From positions 41,554,954 through 41,618,953 of the forward strand of contig OY282609.1 of the NCBI GenBank assembly GCA_958298945.1: DNA of 64,000 nucleotides, read 5' to 3'. The position numbers and the translations under genes were made by a program. The notes below the pieces were generated by a model that saw nothing but the letters and a program-made list of their open reading frames with translations, did not search any database and was not told where the DNA came from. Positions 35,424 through 44,824 of this stretch are shown in pieces. How positions within the stretch are numbered: the first letter of the stretch is position 1; each line of letters opens with the position of its first letter. The stretch comes from Atherix ibis (Eukaryota; Arthropoda; Insecta; Diptera; Athericidae).

Positions 35424-35771
35424 AAATACAGTTATGAATAATAAAATACATTTTAATGTAAGAAATTTACGGATCTGCAAAATAGAAGATTTCATTGACA
35501 ATTATCAGTTCTTGAGCTTTGCTTAGTCTGCAAGAATTAAGAAGCCAGTAAAATAGTCATAACTTGCATTCATAACAGTAGCCGCACAACATTATTTGTA
35601 TCGCACATGAAGGGTATTCTTATAAAAGTTTATTTGTATCGTACATAAAACTTATTTTTATAAAAGTTTATTTTTGAATTAGCAACACTTTTTATAGCGA
35701 TAGCCAATTTGACAGTTGATAGCTGATTTGTACTTAATTTGGCTGGCCGTTTTATCATTAATAGACTTTCG

Positions 35772-36122
35772 TTAGAATAAAGCTTGCAAATTGTGCAAAT
35801 TTATTTCCAAAATCGTGATTCAGTTTACCCTGTACTACGTCTATTTTACGGTCGACATTATTATTCATCCGAAGAAATAATTCGAATAATCATGGATCGT
35901 TTTTATATAGATATCGTACAGTACGCGCTGAAAAGCTATTGCTACTATGGTGCGTAGTATTGATATATTAATATAAATACTACTCAAATAAGTCGATTAC
36001 AATAATACACAGAATTAAAGATGTGTCCATCCACTTTATGAAAGATTTTGCAAAAAGGTTTTGGCTTACAGATTCAGCTCGTGTAATTATTCAGCGATAA
36101 GGCTTACTAAAAGGCTGTGTGA
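35772..36122 (+). pseudogene. Mariner-like N-terminal relic (R3)
   Basis: Counterpart of 25530-25880 with several substitutions. Confidence 0.7.
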
Positions 36123-36146
36123 AAAAGCAAAATTTTTGCATTTGGA

Positions 36147-36305
36147 GTTAAGCAAATCCATAAGCTATTATTAAGACGCCGTTGTATTTACAAAAAGTCA
36201 CTGTTTAGTATACTTTATGAGCTGATAGAATTATTGTTCCAAATTATTTCAAAAATGATGCCAGTAATGTAGTGGTTCGATGTCTATAATGTGTACTGAA
36301 GATAG
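36147..36305. other. Segment present only in R3
   Basis: R1 and R2 go directly from GCATTT to GTATATACTATAGCGC. R3 has about 160 bases between (GGAGTTAAGC...GAAGATA). It may be original sequence deleted in the R1/R2 lineage or an insertion. No terminal repeats are visible, which favours deletion. Confidence 0.7.
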
Positions 36306-36548
36306 TATATACTATAGCGCATCGATGTACTCAAAATAAAATTTATATAATTATTTTTTAATCGAAATACCTGAAATGAAAAATTTATAATTTACGTTAG
36401 TAAGTAGGATAGGATTAACAGTTGGTTGATTTAATAAGTTGTCAGGTTCATATATCCGACGTAAAAATCTACTTCTGGCAATAAGAAACTATAACAAATG
36501 CCGATAGAAATTGAGAAAGAGCTTTGTTTAGAATTACAAAAAAGATGA

Positions 36549-36812
36549 ATGTATCAACCGCAACAAAAACAATCAAATTTGCAACAATATAATAATACTA
36601 ATTTCACCTTTAGCAAGAAAAACATCACCATTAAAAGTAAAAGTTGCAACAAGCCGCAACAAGTAGCAACAATCAAGAAAAAAGCCGCAACAAGCAATAA
36701 ACAAGCCCCAGCAAGCAGAAATAAGCAAGAAACAAGCCACAATAAGCAGTAAAAAGCAATAAACAAGTCGTAACATACAGCAACAAGTAACAACACAACA
36801 ACAAAGAGCATC
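36549..36812 (+). repeat. CAACAAG-rich tract (R3)
   Basis: Counterpart of 26204-26452 with an expanded AATAAGCAGTAAAAAGC segment. Confidence 0.75.
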
Positions 36813-37264
36813 AACAACTAATAATTAATAAAGTCTGTAAGCAAATGTATTATTAAATTTTAATCTATACCCATAATTACGTAATTTTGGTGTTGGAGTA
36901 ATGTATTGTGCTACTTCCTACAGTATACCATATACTGTAGTACACTACATTGAAGTAGACTTACATTTAATTTATTGTAGTTTTCTTGATAAGAATGCAT
37001 TATATACTTCAACTCGTTAACATTGTTACCAGAGGACTAGAGAGTCAATTACCAGAGGACTGGAGGAATACCTCTAAAAAAATAACTAACATTATCAAGT
37101 AGAAACTTGGTTGGGAATGGACTTTGATCTTCAAGAGTAGGATATTGAAAATTTTGTGATTATAGACACAGAAAAAATAGATAATCATGTTTCATAGTTT
37201 ATGACTACTTCCATGGCCAATCATGCTTAAATGACACTTTTCGTCATATTACTGAATCTTTCGA

Positions 37265-39257
37265 CAACACATATAAGTCTTCGATCGATCGCAGTGATAT
37301 TCTAAGATCAAATATGACTGAAAGGGATACCTGTATTAAAGATAAAGACAATAATAAAGATGAAGAAGAGGTAAAAAAAGAAAAGGAAAAAATTAAAGAA
37401 AAACAAGTGTAAAAAAGAATAAAATGATGAATAAATATAGTAAACTATTTTCAACATGGTTACAATTATGCAAAAACGAATGCATCGCTCAGTTTATACT
37501 CTCTTATTTTTATATTTTGAAAAATAAAACTAGTTATGCGTACTAATTATAACTCTCTGGATACTAAATTTTTAATAAACAATTCCTTTTATAACTAATT
37601 AGCATACGACCAATAGATAGCGAGATATTTGCGGAAAACTAATGGAAGCGAGTTATTGGACATTTTTGATCTTGAATAATTTGCTAAGCGTAATTAGACT
37701 CTCTATTTATTTGCAATATAAAAAATAGAGGTATGTATAAGAAATCACTTTACACATACTTGTATTCATTTTTACGCTTAAAATGTCTAAACTATACAAA
37801 ATTGTGGCTAAATATACACTTATGTTTTAGCCTTATTATGGTGGTTCAGTGTTCGAATTTAATTAGGACATCAAAGTTTACGATGAGTGGTTGGTAATAT
37901 TTTTGATGTGTGATCTAATGAGTCAGCACTTAATTGCTTTATTTATTTATTATAAAAAGTTTTAATTATAACCAAGTAGGTTATTTCAAAAAATGCATAA
38001 CTTATAATAATAGCTGCTTATTACTCAAACTGCAAAGCTAAATTTTACGGATACTGTCGTAAAATTCCTAACAGGAAGGTGACATCATATAGTTTAAGCG
38101 AGTGAGTTAATACGCTTATTTATAGAAAATATTTTGTTATAAGTCGTTGAGTGGTTAGTATATAAAAGCATAATTTTAGTGAAATAACTTTCAGTACTGG
38201 AGCTAAGTAAATACGAAAGCGAAGAAAGAATAAAAAGATACCTCAATAAATTCGGCAATTCGGAATAATAAATTTTAGAAAATCAAAATGAATAAAAATA
38301 ATAAATTCAATTAAACGAACTAATATAATAGAAAAAAGGTTTGGATATAATAGAAAAAAGGAGACAGAATTATAATATAATGATTGAATAGGCGTTTTCC
38401 TTTGGACCAATTTTGCTAGTCCGGAGTAGATGAGCAAAGGAAAGCCAAATTCTAAACTCTAGTAAAACATTACCTCAAAACAGTCAGCACAATCTGACAA
38501 TACTTATTGTACTTGTCGACGTGAAGTGGCGTGGGTGTGTTCCGGACAACGTTTAAATTATTTAATTTAATTTAAACGTTGAATAAATTGCCTTAACATA
38601 TTTAATATATATAATTAAAAAAATACTTTTGTTTTTGTAAGCCGAGGAGGCGTTTATTATAATAATAAATATGAATTCACACAAAAGCATTAGTTCTGAT
38701 GAACCAGGTTCACCACAGTACACATCTATAAATTTTTTCTCGGCGTTTACAATTCCCTGCAAAAGCACACTACAAAATTTTTTCCTATTGTAGTATGCTT
38801 GTTTGACACGTTTAGGAGGATTGACTTTAATATGGGAACCATCAATAGCCCCAACAACATCTGGCACACCTTTCATAGCTGCGAATTTAATATGGTTATT
38901 TCGCATTTCGGATGCAGTTGGCCATTTTAGGTACTTGGGACTCACTTCGACAAGCCATTTCACGACGCGGTATAAAATTCGATGGACAGAGCTTTCTGTT
39001 ACATTAAATCTGTCTGCAATTTGTCGGTACGTTGTAGTATTTGCCAGGAACCACAATGTGATGTATATTTCAACAGCAGCACGTCCTCCACGCCTTGGAC
39101 GGTGTAAAAACATACTGTATTCACCTAAAAGAGTGCGATATTTACAACACTTATTCCTTAAATTATTGTTTAAAATTAAAAGCACATACCGATAACCGCC
39201 TCTGCGACAACTCTTGTCAATCTGAAGTGTTTCTTAAATTCAACATCTGCGTACTTC
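37265..39257. repeat. Repeat unit X, copy 2
   Basis: It matches 29758-31748 at offset about 7510 and ends inside the PIF element at GCGTACTTC, where unit X3 begins. Confidence 0.9.
38390..39257 (-). mobile_element. PIF/Harbinger copy 2, truncated
   Basis: The left terminal repeat and the same flank (TGATTGAAT) are present. Exon 2 (38562-39124, same catalytic motifs, RQIADRF here) and the 65-bp intron (39125-39189) are kept, and exon 1 is cut after 68 bases by the joint to X3 at 39257. The right terminal repeat is absent. Because the flank is the same as in copy 1, this is a duplicate of the same insertion, not a new transposition. Confidence 0.88.
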
Positions 39258-40260
39258 GAATAAATATAGTAAACTATTTTCAACATGGTCCTATTTTAGC
39301 TTACAATTATGCAAAAACGAATGCATCGCTCAGTTTATACTCTCTTATTTTTATATTTTGAAAAATAAAACTAGTTATGCGTACTAATTATAACTCTCTG
39401 GATACTAAATTTTTAATAAACAATTCCTTTTATAACTAATTAGCATACGACCAATGCGAGATATTTGCGGAAAACTAATGGAAGCGAGTTATTGGACATT
39501 TTTGATCTTGAATAATTTGCCAAGCGAAATTAGACTTTCTATTTATTTGCAATATAAAAAATAGAGGTATGTACAAGAAATCACTTTACACATACTTGTA
39601 TTCATTTTTACGCTTAAAATGTCTAAACTATACAAAATTGTGGCTCAATATACACTTATGTTTTAGCCTTATTATGGTGGTTCAGTGTTCGAATTTAATT
39701 AGGACATCAAAGTTTACGATGAGTGGTTGGTTGGTAATATTTTTGATGTGTGATCTAATGAGTCAGCACTTAATTGCTTTATTTATTTATTATAAAAAGT
39801 TTTAATTATAACCAAGTAGGTTATTTCAAAAAATGCATAACTTATAATAATAGCTGCTTATTACTCAAACTGCAAAGCTAAATTTTACGGATACTGTCGT
39901 TAAATTCCTACTAGAGAGGTGACATCATATAGTTTAAGCGAGTGAGTTAATACGCTTATTTATAGAAAATATTTTGTTATAAGTCGTTGAGTGGTCAGTA
40001 CTGGAGCTAAGTAAATAAGAAAGCGAAGAAAGAATAAAAAGATATCTCAATAAGTTCGGCAATTCGGAATAATAAATTTAAGAAAATTAAAATGAATAAA
40101 AAATAATAAATTCAATAAAACGAACTAATATAATAGAAAAAAGGTTTGGATATAATAGAAAAAATGAGACAGAATTTTAATATTATGATTGAATATAATA
40201 GAAAAAAGGAAACAGGGAGATAAAAGGCTATTTATTTAAATTGAATAGCAAGAAAATTAA
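39258..40260. repeat. Repeat unit X, copy 3, with empty PIF site
   Basis: It matches 29928-30879, then, without the PIF element, the right flank of copy 1. At 40186-40200 it reads TGATTGAATATAATAG, with one AAT. It continues to AAACAGGGAGATAAAAGG, found at 32278 in copy 1. A small deletion separates the two flank pieces. Confidence 0.88.
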
Positions 40261-40419
40261 ATCAAAGCACACTACAAAATTTTTTCCTATTGTAGTATGC
40301 TTGTTTGACACGTTTAGGAGGATTGACTTTAATATAGGAACCATCAATAGCCCCAACAACATCTGGCACACCTTTCATAGCTGCGAATTCAATATGATTA
40401 TTTCGCATTTCGGATGCAG
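40261..40419 (-). pseudogene. PIF/Harbinger internal fragment (copy 3)
   Basis: About 158 bases match exon 2 at 31253-31410, including the first catalytic Asp region (AIDGS). It is bounded on the left by X3 flank and on the right by unit R4 (TTTTCTCTTTGAG). No terminal repeats, so it was moved here by rearrangement, not transposition. Confidence 0.85.
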
Positions 40420-41097
40420 TTTTCTCTTTGAGTACAAAAACATATTATGCAGAATATTTTCAAAATATGATATCAATTAATTACTAATTAAAACCAAAGA
40501 AGGAAAGAGAAGAACGGGTTTACTTTCGATGAGATATCTGTTTGTATCAAATTTAATAGGAATTCAAATTAGATAGAAAGGAAACAAACGGAAATTTTAA
40601 AGATAATACAATTTAAGAAAAAATCATTTTAAATAGAAACAAAAATATAAAAAATTTAAAGAAGAGGACAAATTTATATGATTTAAATTTTAATGAGAAA
40701 AAAAAACAAAAATTGTGCTATATTCAATATCAGAAAACAAAGCCAAAGAAAAAAAATATTCAAGTTGGAAAAAGAACTAGAATTAAAAGTAGCCAATTAT
40801 TTTAAAGGACATGTAATAGCAAATGAAAATAAAGGGAAATGAAACCGTAACCTTATAAAGAGAATAATTTTTATAGGACTCAATCTCATTTTTTGGTCAT
40901 GTAGAATTTTTTTGATGATCACCAATTAACATGGAAATTTTTGTTTCTTTTGATTTACTAAATTAAAAATTTTAATATTCTTTTATGTTGGTATTGCATG
41001 AATTAATAACCAAAGGTTTAATTTTTTTTTAAATATTGAATGTATGAATTGATGACTAATAAGATATTTCATATCTCGAAGAATTTTCTTTATAACC

Positions 41098-41217
41098 GAA
41101 CTTTATATTTAAATCATACAACATGCAGCGCCATCTATTTTTAATTTGCCAAAAATAACCGAACTTTATTTTTAAATCATACAATATGCAGCGCCATCTA
41201 TTTTTAATTTGCAGCAT
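41098..41217. repeat. 62-bp direct repeat upstream of mariner (R4)
   Basis: Counterpart of 24871-24993 in front of the longest mariner copy. This supports its being part of the mariner 5' region. Confidence 0.8.
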
Positions 41218-41335
41218 TAAAATGATACATTCATCTTCTTTGAAACGCACCTAAATTTATGTAAATCGGATGACAAATGTGAAAGTTACAGCCATTTCAA
41301 TAAAAGAAAAAGTGTGCTAATGTTACAAAACAAAA

Positions 41336-42051
41336 ATGGAACAAAGAGCAAATATAAAATTTTGTGTTAAACTTGAAAGAAAATTCGCTGAGACATACGA
41401 ATTGATGGAAAAAGTTTATGGTGATGATTGTATGAGTCGTACTCAAGTTTATACGTGGTTTACACGATTTAATAATGGTCGTGAGGATTTAAATGACGAC
41501 CAAAGGCCAGGTCGTCCAGAAGCTAGTAATCGTGCTGAATTGGTGGAAAAAGTCCGTGAAATCATTGGTATCGATGCAAATTTTACTACGAGAATGTTGG
41601 CTGAGGAATTAAATACGAGTAAAAAAACTATTTGGAGAATTTTGACTGAAGATTTGGGTAAAAGAAAGGTCTGTGCGCGTTTTGTTCCACCTGAATTAAA
41701 TGAAGACCAAAAAATCGCTCGTGTGGAGCATTGCAAAGACATTGTTGAAACTGATGAGAATGATCCAGACTTTCTTGATTCGATCATAACTGGTGATGAG
41801 TTATGGTGCTTTAAATATGACACTGAAACTAAGCGTCAATCTGCTGAATTTAAGTCCAAAGGCGAGCCAAAACTACAAAAATTGCGTTTTCAGAAGTCAC
41901 GAATCAAGACAATGTTGATTACTTTTTATGATTCGAAGGGTATTGTACACAAGGATGTACAATTCCAGAAGGTCGAGCTGTTAATGGAGAATACTATTTA
42001 GGCATTTTAGATCGTTTGTGGAAGAGAATATCCAGCAGGAAAACAGGATAA
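41336..42051 (+). pseudogene. Mariner transposase, N-terminal two thirds, broken
   Basis: The frame starts MEQRANIKFCVKLERKFAET. It has the mariner HTH domain (MSRTQVYTWFTRFNNGRED, DDQRPGRP) and the linker WRILTEDLGKRKVCARFVP. The first catalytic Asp (about residue 154) is in SIITGDELWCFKYDTETKRQ, and VHKD follows. A small deletion where mariners have VHKEFVPEG shifts the frame at about 41955. The original frame continues as EGRAVNGEYYLGILDRLWKR to a stop at 42051. The C-terminal third with the other two catalytic Asp residues is missing. A canonical mariner is about 345 residues, so this one is dead. Confidence 0.92.
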
Positions 42052-42576
42052 AGAATCAGTGTAAATACTATAGTTTCCTGGATATAAAGGTAGTATAAAT
42101 ACAATTTTCATGACGACTTTATCAAGTCGAGTTGTATCAAAAGTTGAATAATTTAAATAAAATCAACATTAATTATAACGATTTATCAAGTGCGTTTATT
42201 ATTATATAGTCATAAGATCGGCCTAGTAACTCGGCCTACAATATTGGCTTTTCTTTTAGAGCCCAACTATAGCTTGCACGTTCATCGGCATAAACATTAA
42301 ATGCCTTAATACTCAACCTAAGTCTGGGTTGAACAGTGATTTCATCATTGCCACAACTATGATAGTTGTTGGTAAACTGAATTTTCCCTATAATTCACTC
42401 AGAAAGTCATTGGAAAAATTTTAACCACCACCATATAGGTATATAAAAATGCATTTCTCTAACATTATATTTTTATATTACAAATCATATAATAATAGCT
42501 AATTGCACATTTTCTGAGGAGTAGCTGACAATTTTTAGGATATTTCAAAATCAATTTTATTATAGGTTTATGTTCC
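42052..42576. other. Possible LTR fragments between mariner and gypsy element
   Basis: 42060-42240 has a TATAAAGG, an AATAAA-like stretch and ends near CTCGGCCTACA, a layout like an LTR. 42299-42339 (AATGCCTTAATACTCAACCT, then AAGTCTGGGTTGAACAGTGA) is an imperfect copy of 62474-62514, which lies upstream of a retrotransposon gag. I infer solo-LTR pieces. No matching partner is in the window to fix the ends. Confidence 0.35.
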
Positions 42577-42724
42577 AAATATTATCCATTCACCAATTTA
42601 TACTACTATATTTTAATAAACCACCGAAAAAACTAGCCGCTGTCCCTGCCGATATAAGAGTTTCAACCTGACTGATTAGTATCACACTTTTACCACAGCG
42701 GCTAGCCTCTCTCTCTCTTGACTC
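42577..42724 (-). repeat. 3' LTR of the Ty3/gypsy element
   Basis: It matches 48490-48637 base for base by eye. An 11-bp inverted repeat (CTAGCCGCTGT, 42633-42643 and 42695-42705) lies inside, spaced by 51 bases. At 148 bp it is short for the group. Confidence 0.85.
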
Positions 42725-43128
42725 AAAAGTCTGAGAGGGTATTTTGAGTGATAATCAAATTATCAAGAATGAGTTACAACTTGGATAAAGGGTATTATTT
42801 ATATCCAGTGCAATAGTTGCGTTACATTCGGCCATCCGACAGTACGTCGACTCGACGGATGAGTGCAAGTTAGTGTTTTAAATATTATTACCTTCTCAAT
42901 TAAAATACTACTAATATAAATTATTCATGCAATAAGTCTATGTGTACACTTTTTACTACATATTCTACTTTTTACTACATGTTTAAGTACTACCAATTCA
43001 TTACTACACCTCATCCACTATAGCAAACAATTTCTGGTTAGTTGTGTTAAATTTTTCTATTGTGATTTTACCCTGACAACCAACAAGCCATACACTTAAT
43101 GGTTGCCATATAATCACATTACTACTTT

Positions 43129-43386
43129 GGCATCACACCAATTTTTTTTTTTTAGGCATCACACCAATGTTTAGGCATCACACCAATATTTAGGCATCAC
43201 ACCAATTTTTAGGCATCACACCATTTTTTTTTTTTAGGCATCACACCAATGTTTAGGCATCACACCAATATTTAGGCATCACACCAATTTTTAATTGGCA
43301 CGCCACAATTCAGGCTTCACGCCACGAATCAGGCTTCACACCACAAATCAGGCGTCACGCCACAAATCAGGCTTCACGCCACATAT
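43129..43386. repeat. Minisatellite in the gypsy 3' leader (GGCATCACACCAA)
   Basis: About 13 units of roughly 16-21 bases, first TTAGGCATCACACCAAT, later AGGCTTCACGCCACAAATC. A four-unit block with its T-run (43129-43215) is repeated as a block (43216-43295), a small higher-order repeat. It lies between the end of integrase and the 3' LTR. Confidence 0.9.
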
Positions 43387-43543
43387 CTACCTTCAAACAT
43401 TCCACATATTTTCTCAACCGAAGTCAAAATATCACCAGTGACTCCAACATCCAATCCAGTATTCGAATAATTTAGCAACATCGAATCAACATTCAACGCA
43501 CCGAATTCACTTTACCTTGTGTAACAATTCACATGTTATCATC

Positions 43544-44824
43544 TTATCCAAAATCCGAAAGTTTAGCTGAATCACATTCTTCATCTTCATCCGAACTTAA
43601 TTCATTAAAACTAATGTCCTCCATTTGACACCATCGTTTCATTTTATCTGCCGCAAATACTGATGTAAACGGTCTTCGTGTAACCTGAGTTGTGTCAGTA
43701 TCTACTATCTTATAGCGATCGTTCTTCAAAACTTCTTCAACCACATACGGTCCTTTATAACGCGGTAATAATTTCCTGGATTGACCCGTAGCGGCATGTT
43801 CAGCTCGTATCAACACCAAGTCACCTTTTCCATATTTACTTGGTGGCTTATGATTTTTATTAAATTTTTCTGCTTGATTCGATTGTTTGGTTTTAATTCG
43901 ATTCATCAAAGCAAGCCTGAACTTTTCAAGATCTTGCTCCCCGTCAGCTTCTTCAGAATATCCTCCGTGTAAAGCGAGGCTCAATTTGTTATGAAGCATA
44001 TTTGCTGGTTCATATGTGAACAATAATTTTTGAGCAGTGTGTCCTGTGATGTCATGTTTTAAATTTTTTAAGCCCCATTGGATAGCACTTAAATGTTCAT
44101 CCCAATCTTTACCAGATTTATCAACAGTCATGCTAGCAATTGATTTATTTAAAGTACTAAACACCCTTTCTATTTGTCCATTTCCGCGTGGAGTCCTCAC
44201 TGCATTTAATACATGCATAATATTATTTTCATGACAATAATTTGTAAAATTCTTCGAAGTAAACGCCGTTCCACGATCAGTTATTATTCTTACAGGCATA
44301 CCAAAATATTGTGATATATCATCTAATGTTTTGATTACAGAAGTTGTATTTGTTGTGCGCACAGCTCTCAAAATTACAAATTTTGTGAACGCATCTATTA
44401 TTCCGAGTAAATACATGTTTTGTTTTTTACTTTTTGGAAAAGGTCCAACATGATCAAGGTGGATAGTTTGAAAAGGAACTGCAATCTTTTCAATCGGATG
44501 CAACTGATAACGTGTTTCATCCACACCTCTTTTATTATATAAACAACCCATGCAACTATTTATATATTTCTTTACTACTGACTTCATATTCGCAAACCAA
44601 TAAATTTTCTTTATTAAATCCACAGTATTGTCCACCGCAAAATGTCCTATGTCATCATGATACGACTGAATAATTTTCCACCGCAATCCCCGAGGTACAA
44701 CAAATTTCAACCCAGATTTTGTTTTTTTTATAAACTCTATTTCCTTTAAGTTCATACTCGTTCCGAATATTTTTATTATTATTTGATGTTGTTGTAGTAA
44801 CAGATTTCTCCAAAACATCTGCAA
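43544..44824 (-). CDS. Ty3/gypsy integrase (downstream frame of gag-pol)
   Basis: Integrase joins the cDNA copy into the host chromosome. The zinc-binding HHCC domain is visible as H-x4-H-FAVDNT and CMGC. The DDE core follows: first Asp in TIHLDHVGPFP, second in IITDRGTAFTSKNF, Glu in TPRGNGQIERVFS. A C-terminal GPYVVEEVLKNDRYKI matches the GPY/F module. The frame overlaps the upstream one by 170 bases and the real entry is at the A-run near 44722-44729, so the first Met here is not a true start. All catalytic residues are present. Confidence 0.92.
   Translation of the reverse strand: MQMFWRNLLLQQHQIIIKIFGTSMNLKEIEFIKKTKSGLKFVVPRGLRWKIIQSYHDDIGHFAVDNTVDLIKKIYWFANMKSVVKKYINSCMGCLYNKRGVDETRYQLHPIEKIAVPFQTIHLDHVGPFPKSKKQNMYLLGIIDAFTKFVILRAVRTTNTTSVIKTLDDISQYFGMPVRIITDRGTAFTSKNFTNYCHENNIMHVLNAVRTPRGNGQIERVFSTLNKSIASMTVDKSGKDWDEHLSAIQWGLKNLKHDITGHTAQKLLFTYEPANMLHNKLSLALHGGYSEEADGEQDLEKFRLALMNRIKTKQSNQAEKFNKNHKPPSKYGKGDLVLIRAEHAATGQSRKLLPRYKGPYVVEEVLKNDRYKIVDTDTTQVTRRPFTSVFAADKMKRWCQMEDISFNELSSDEDEECDSAKLSDFG

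Larger units (their letters stand above)
33226..37264. repeat. Repeat unit R, copy 3
   Basis: It matches R1 from its very start (23129) and is more diverged than R1 is from R2. It carries extra bases before the second mariner relic and about 160 extra bases at 36147-36305 that R1 and R2 lack, plus a 12-base addition near 35563. The CAACAAG tract (36549-36812) is slightly rearranged and a 26-base piece near 36484 is missing. Confidence 0.9.
40420..42051. repeat. Repeat unit R, copy 4, with the longer mariner
   Basis: It matches R3 from 34352 (TTCTCTTTGAGTAC) through the direct repeat (41098-41217) to the mariner start. Unlike R1 to R3 it continues through the transposase and is not cut at codon ~34. 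Confidence 0.88.

Noticed and set aside
44722..44729. Programmed frameshift between RNase H and integrase of the gypsy element
   Set aside because: An A AAA AAC heptamer is there, but it favours a -1 shift, while the integrase frame needs the opposite shift. The position is also unusual. A one-base homopolymer indel is simpler.
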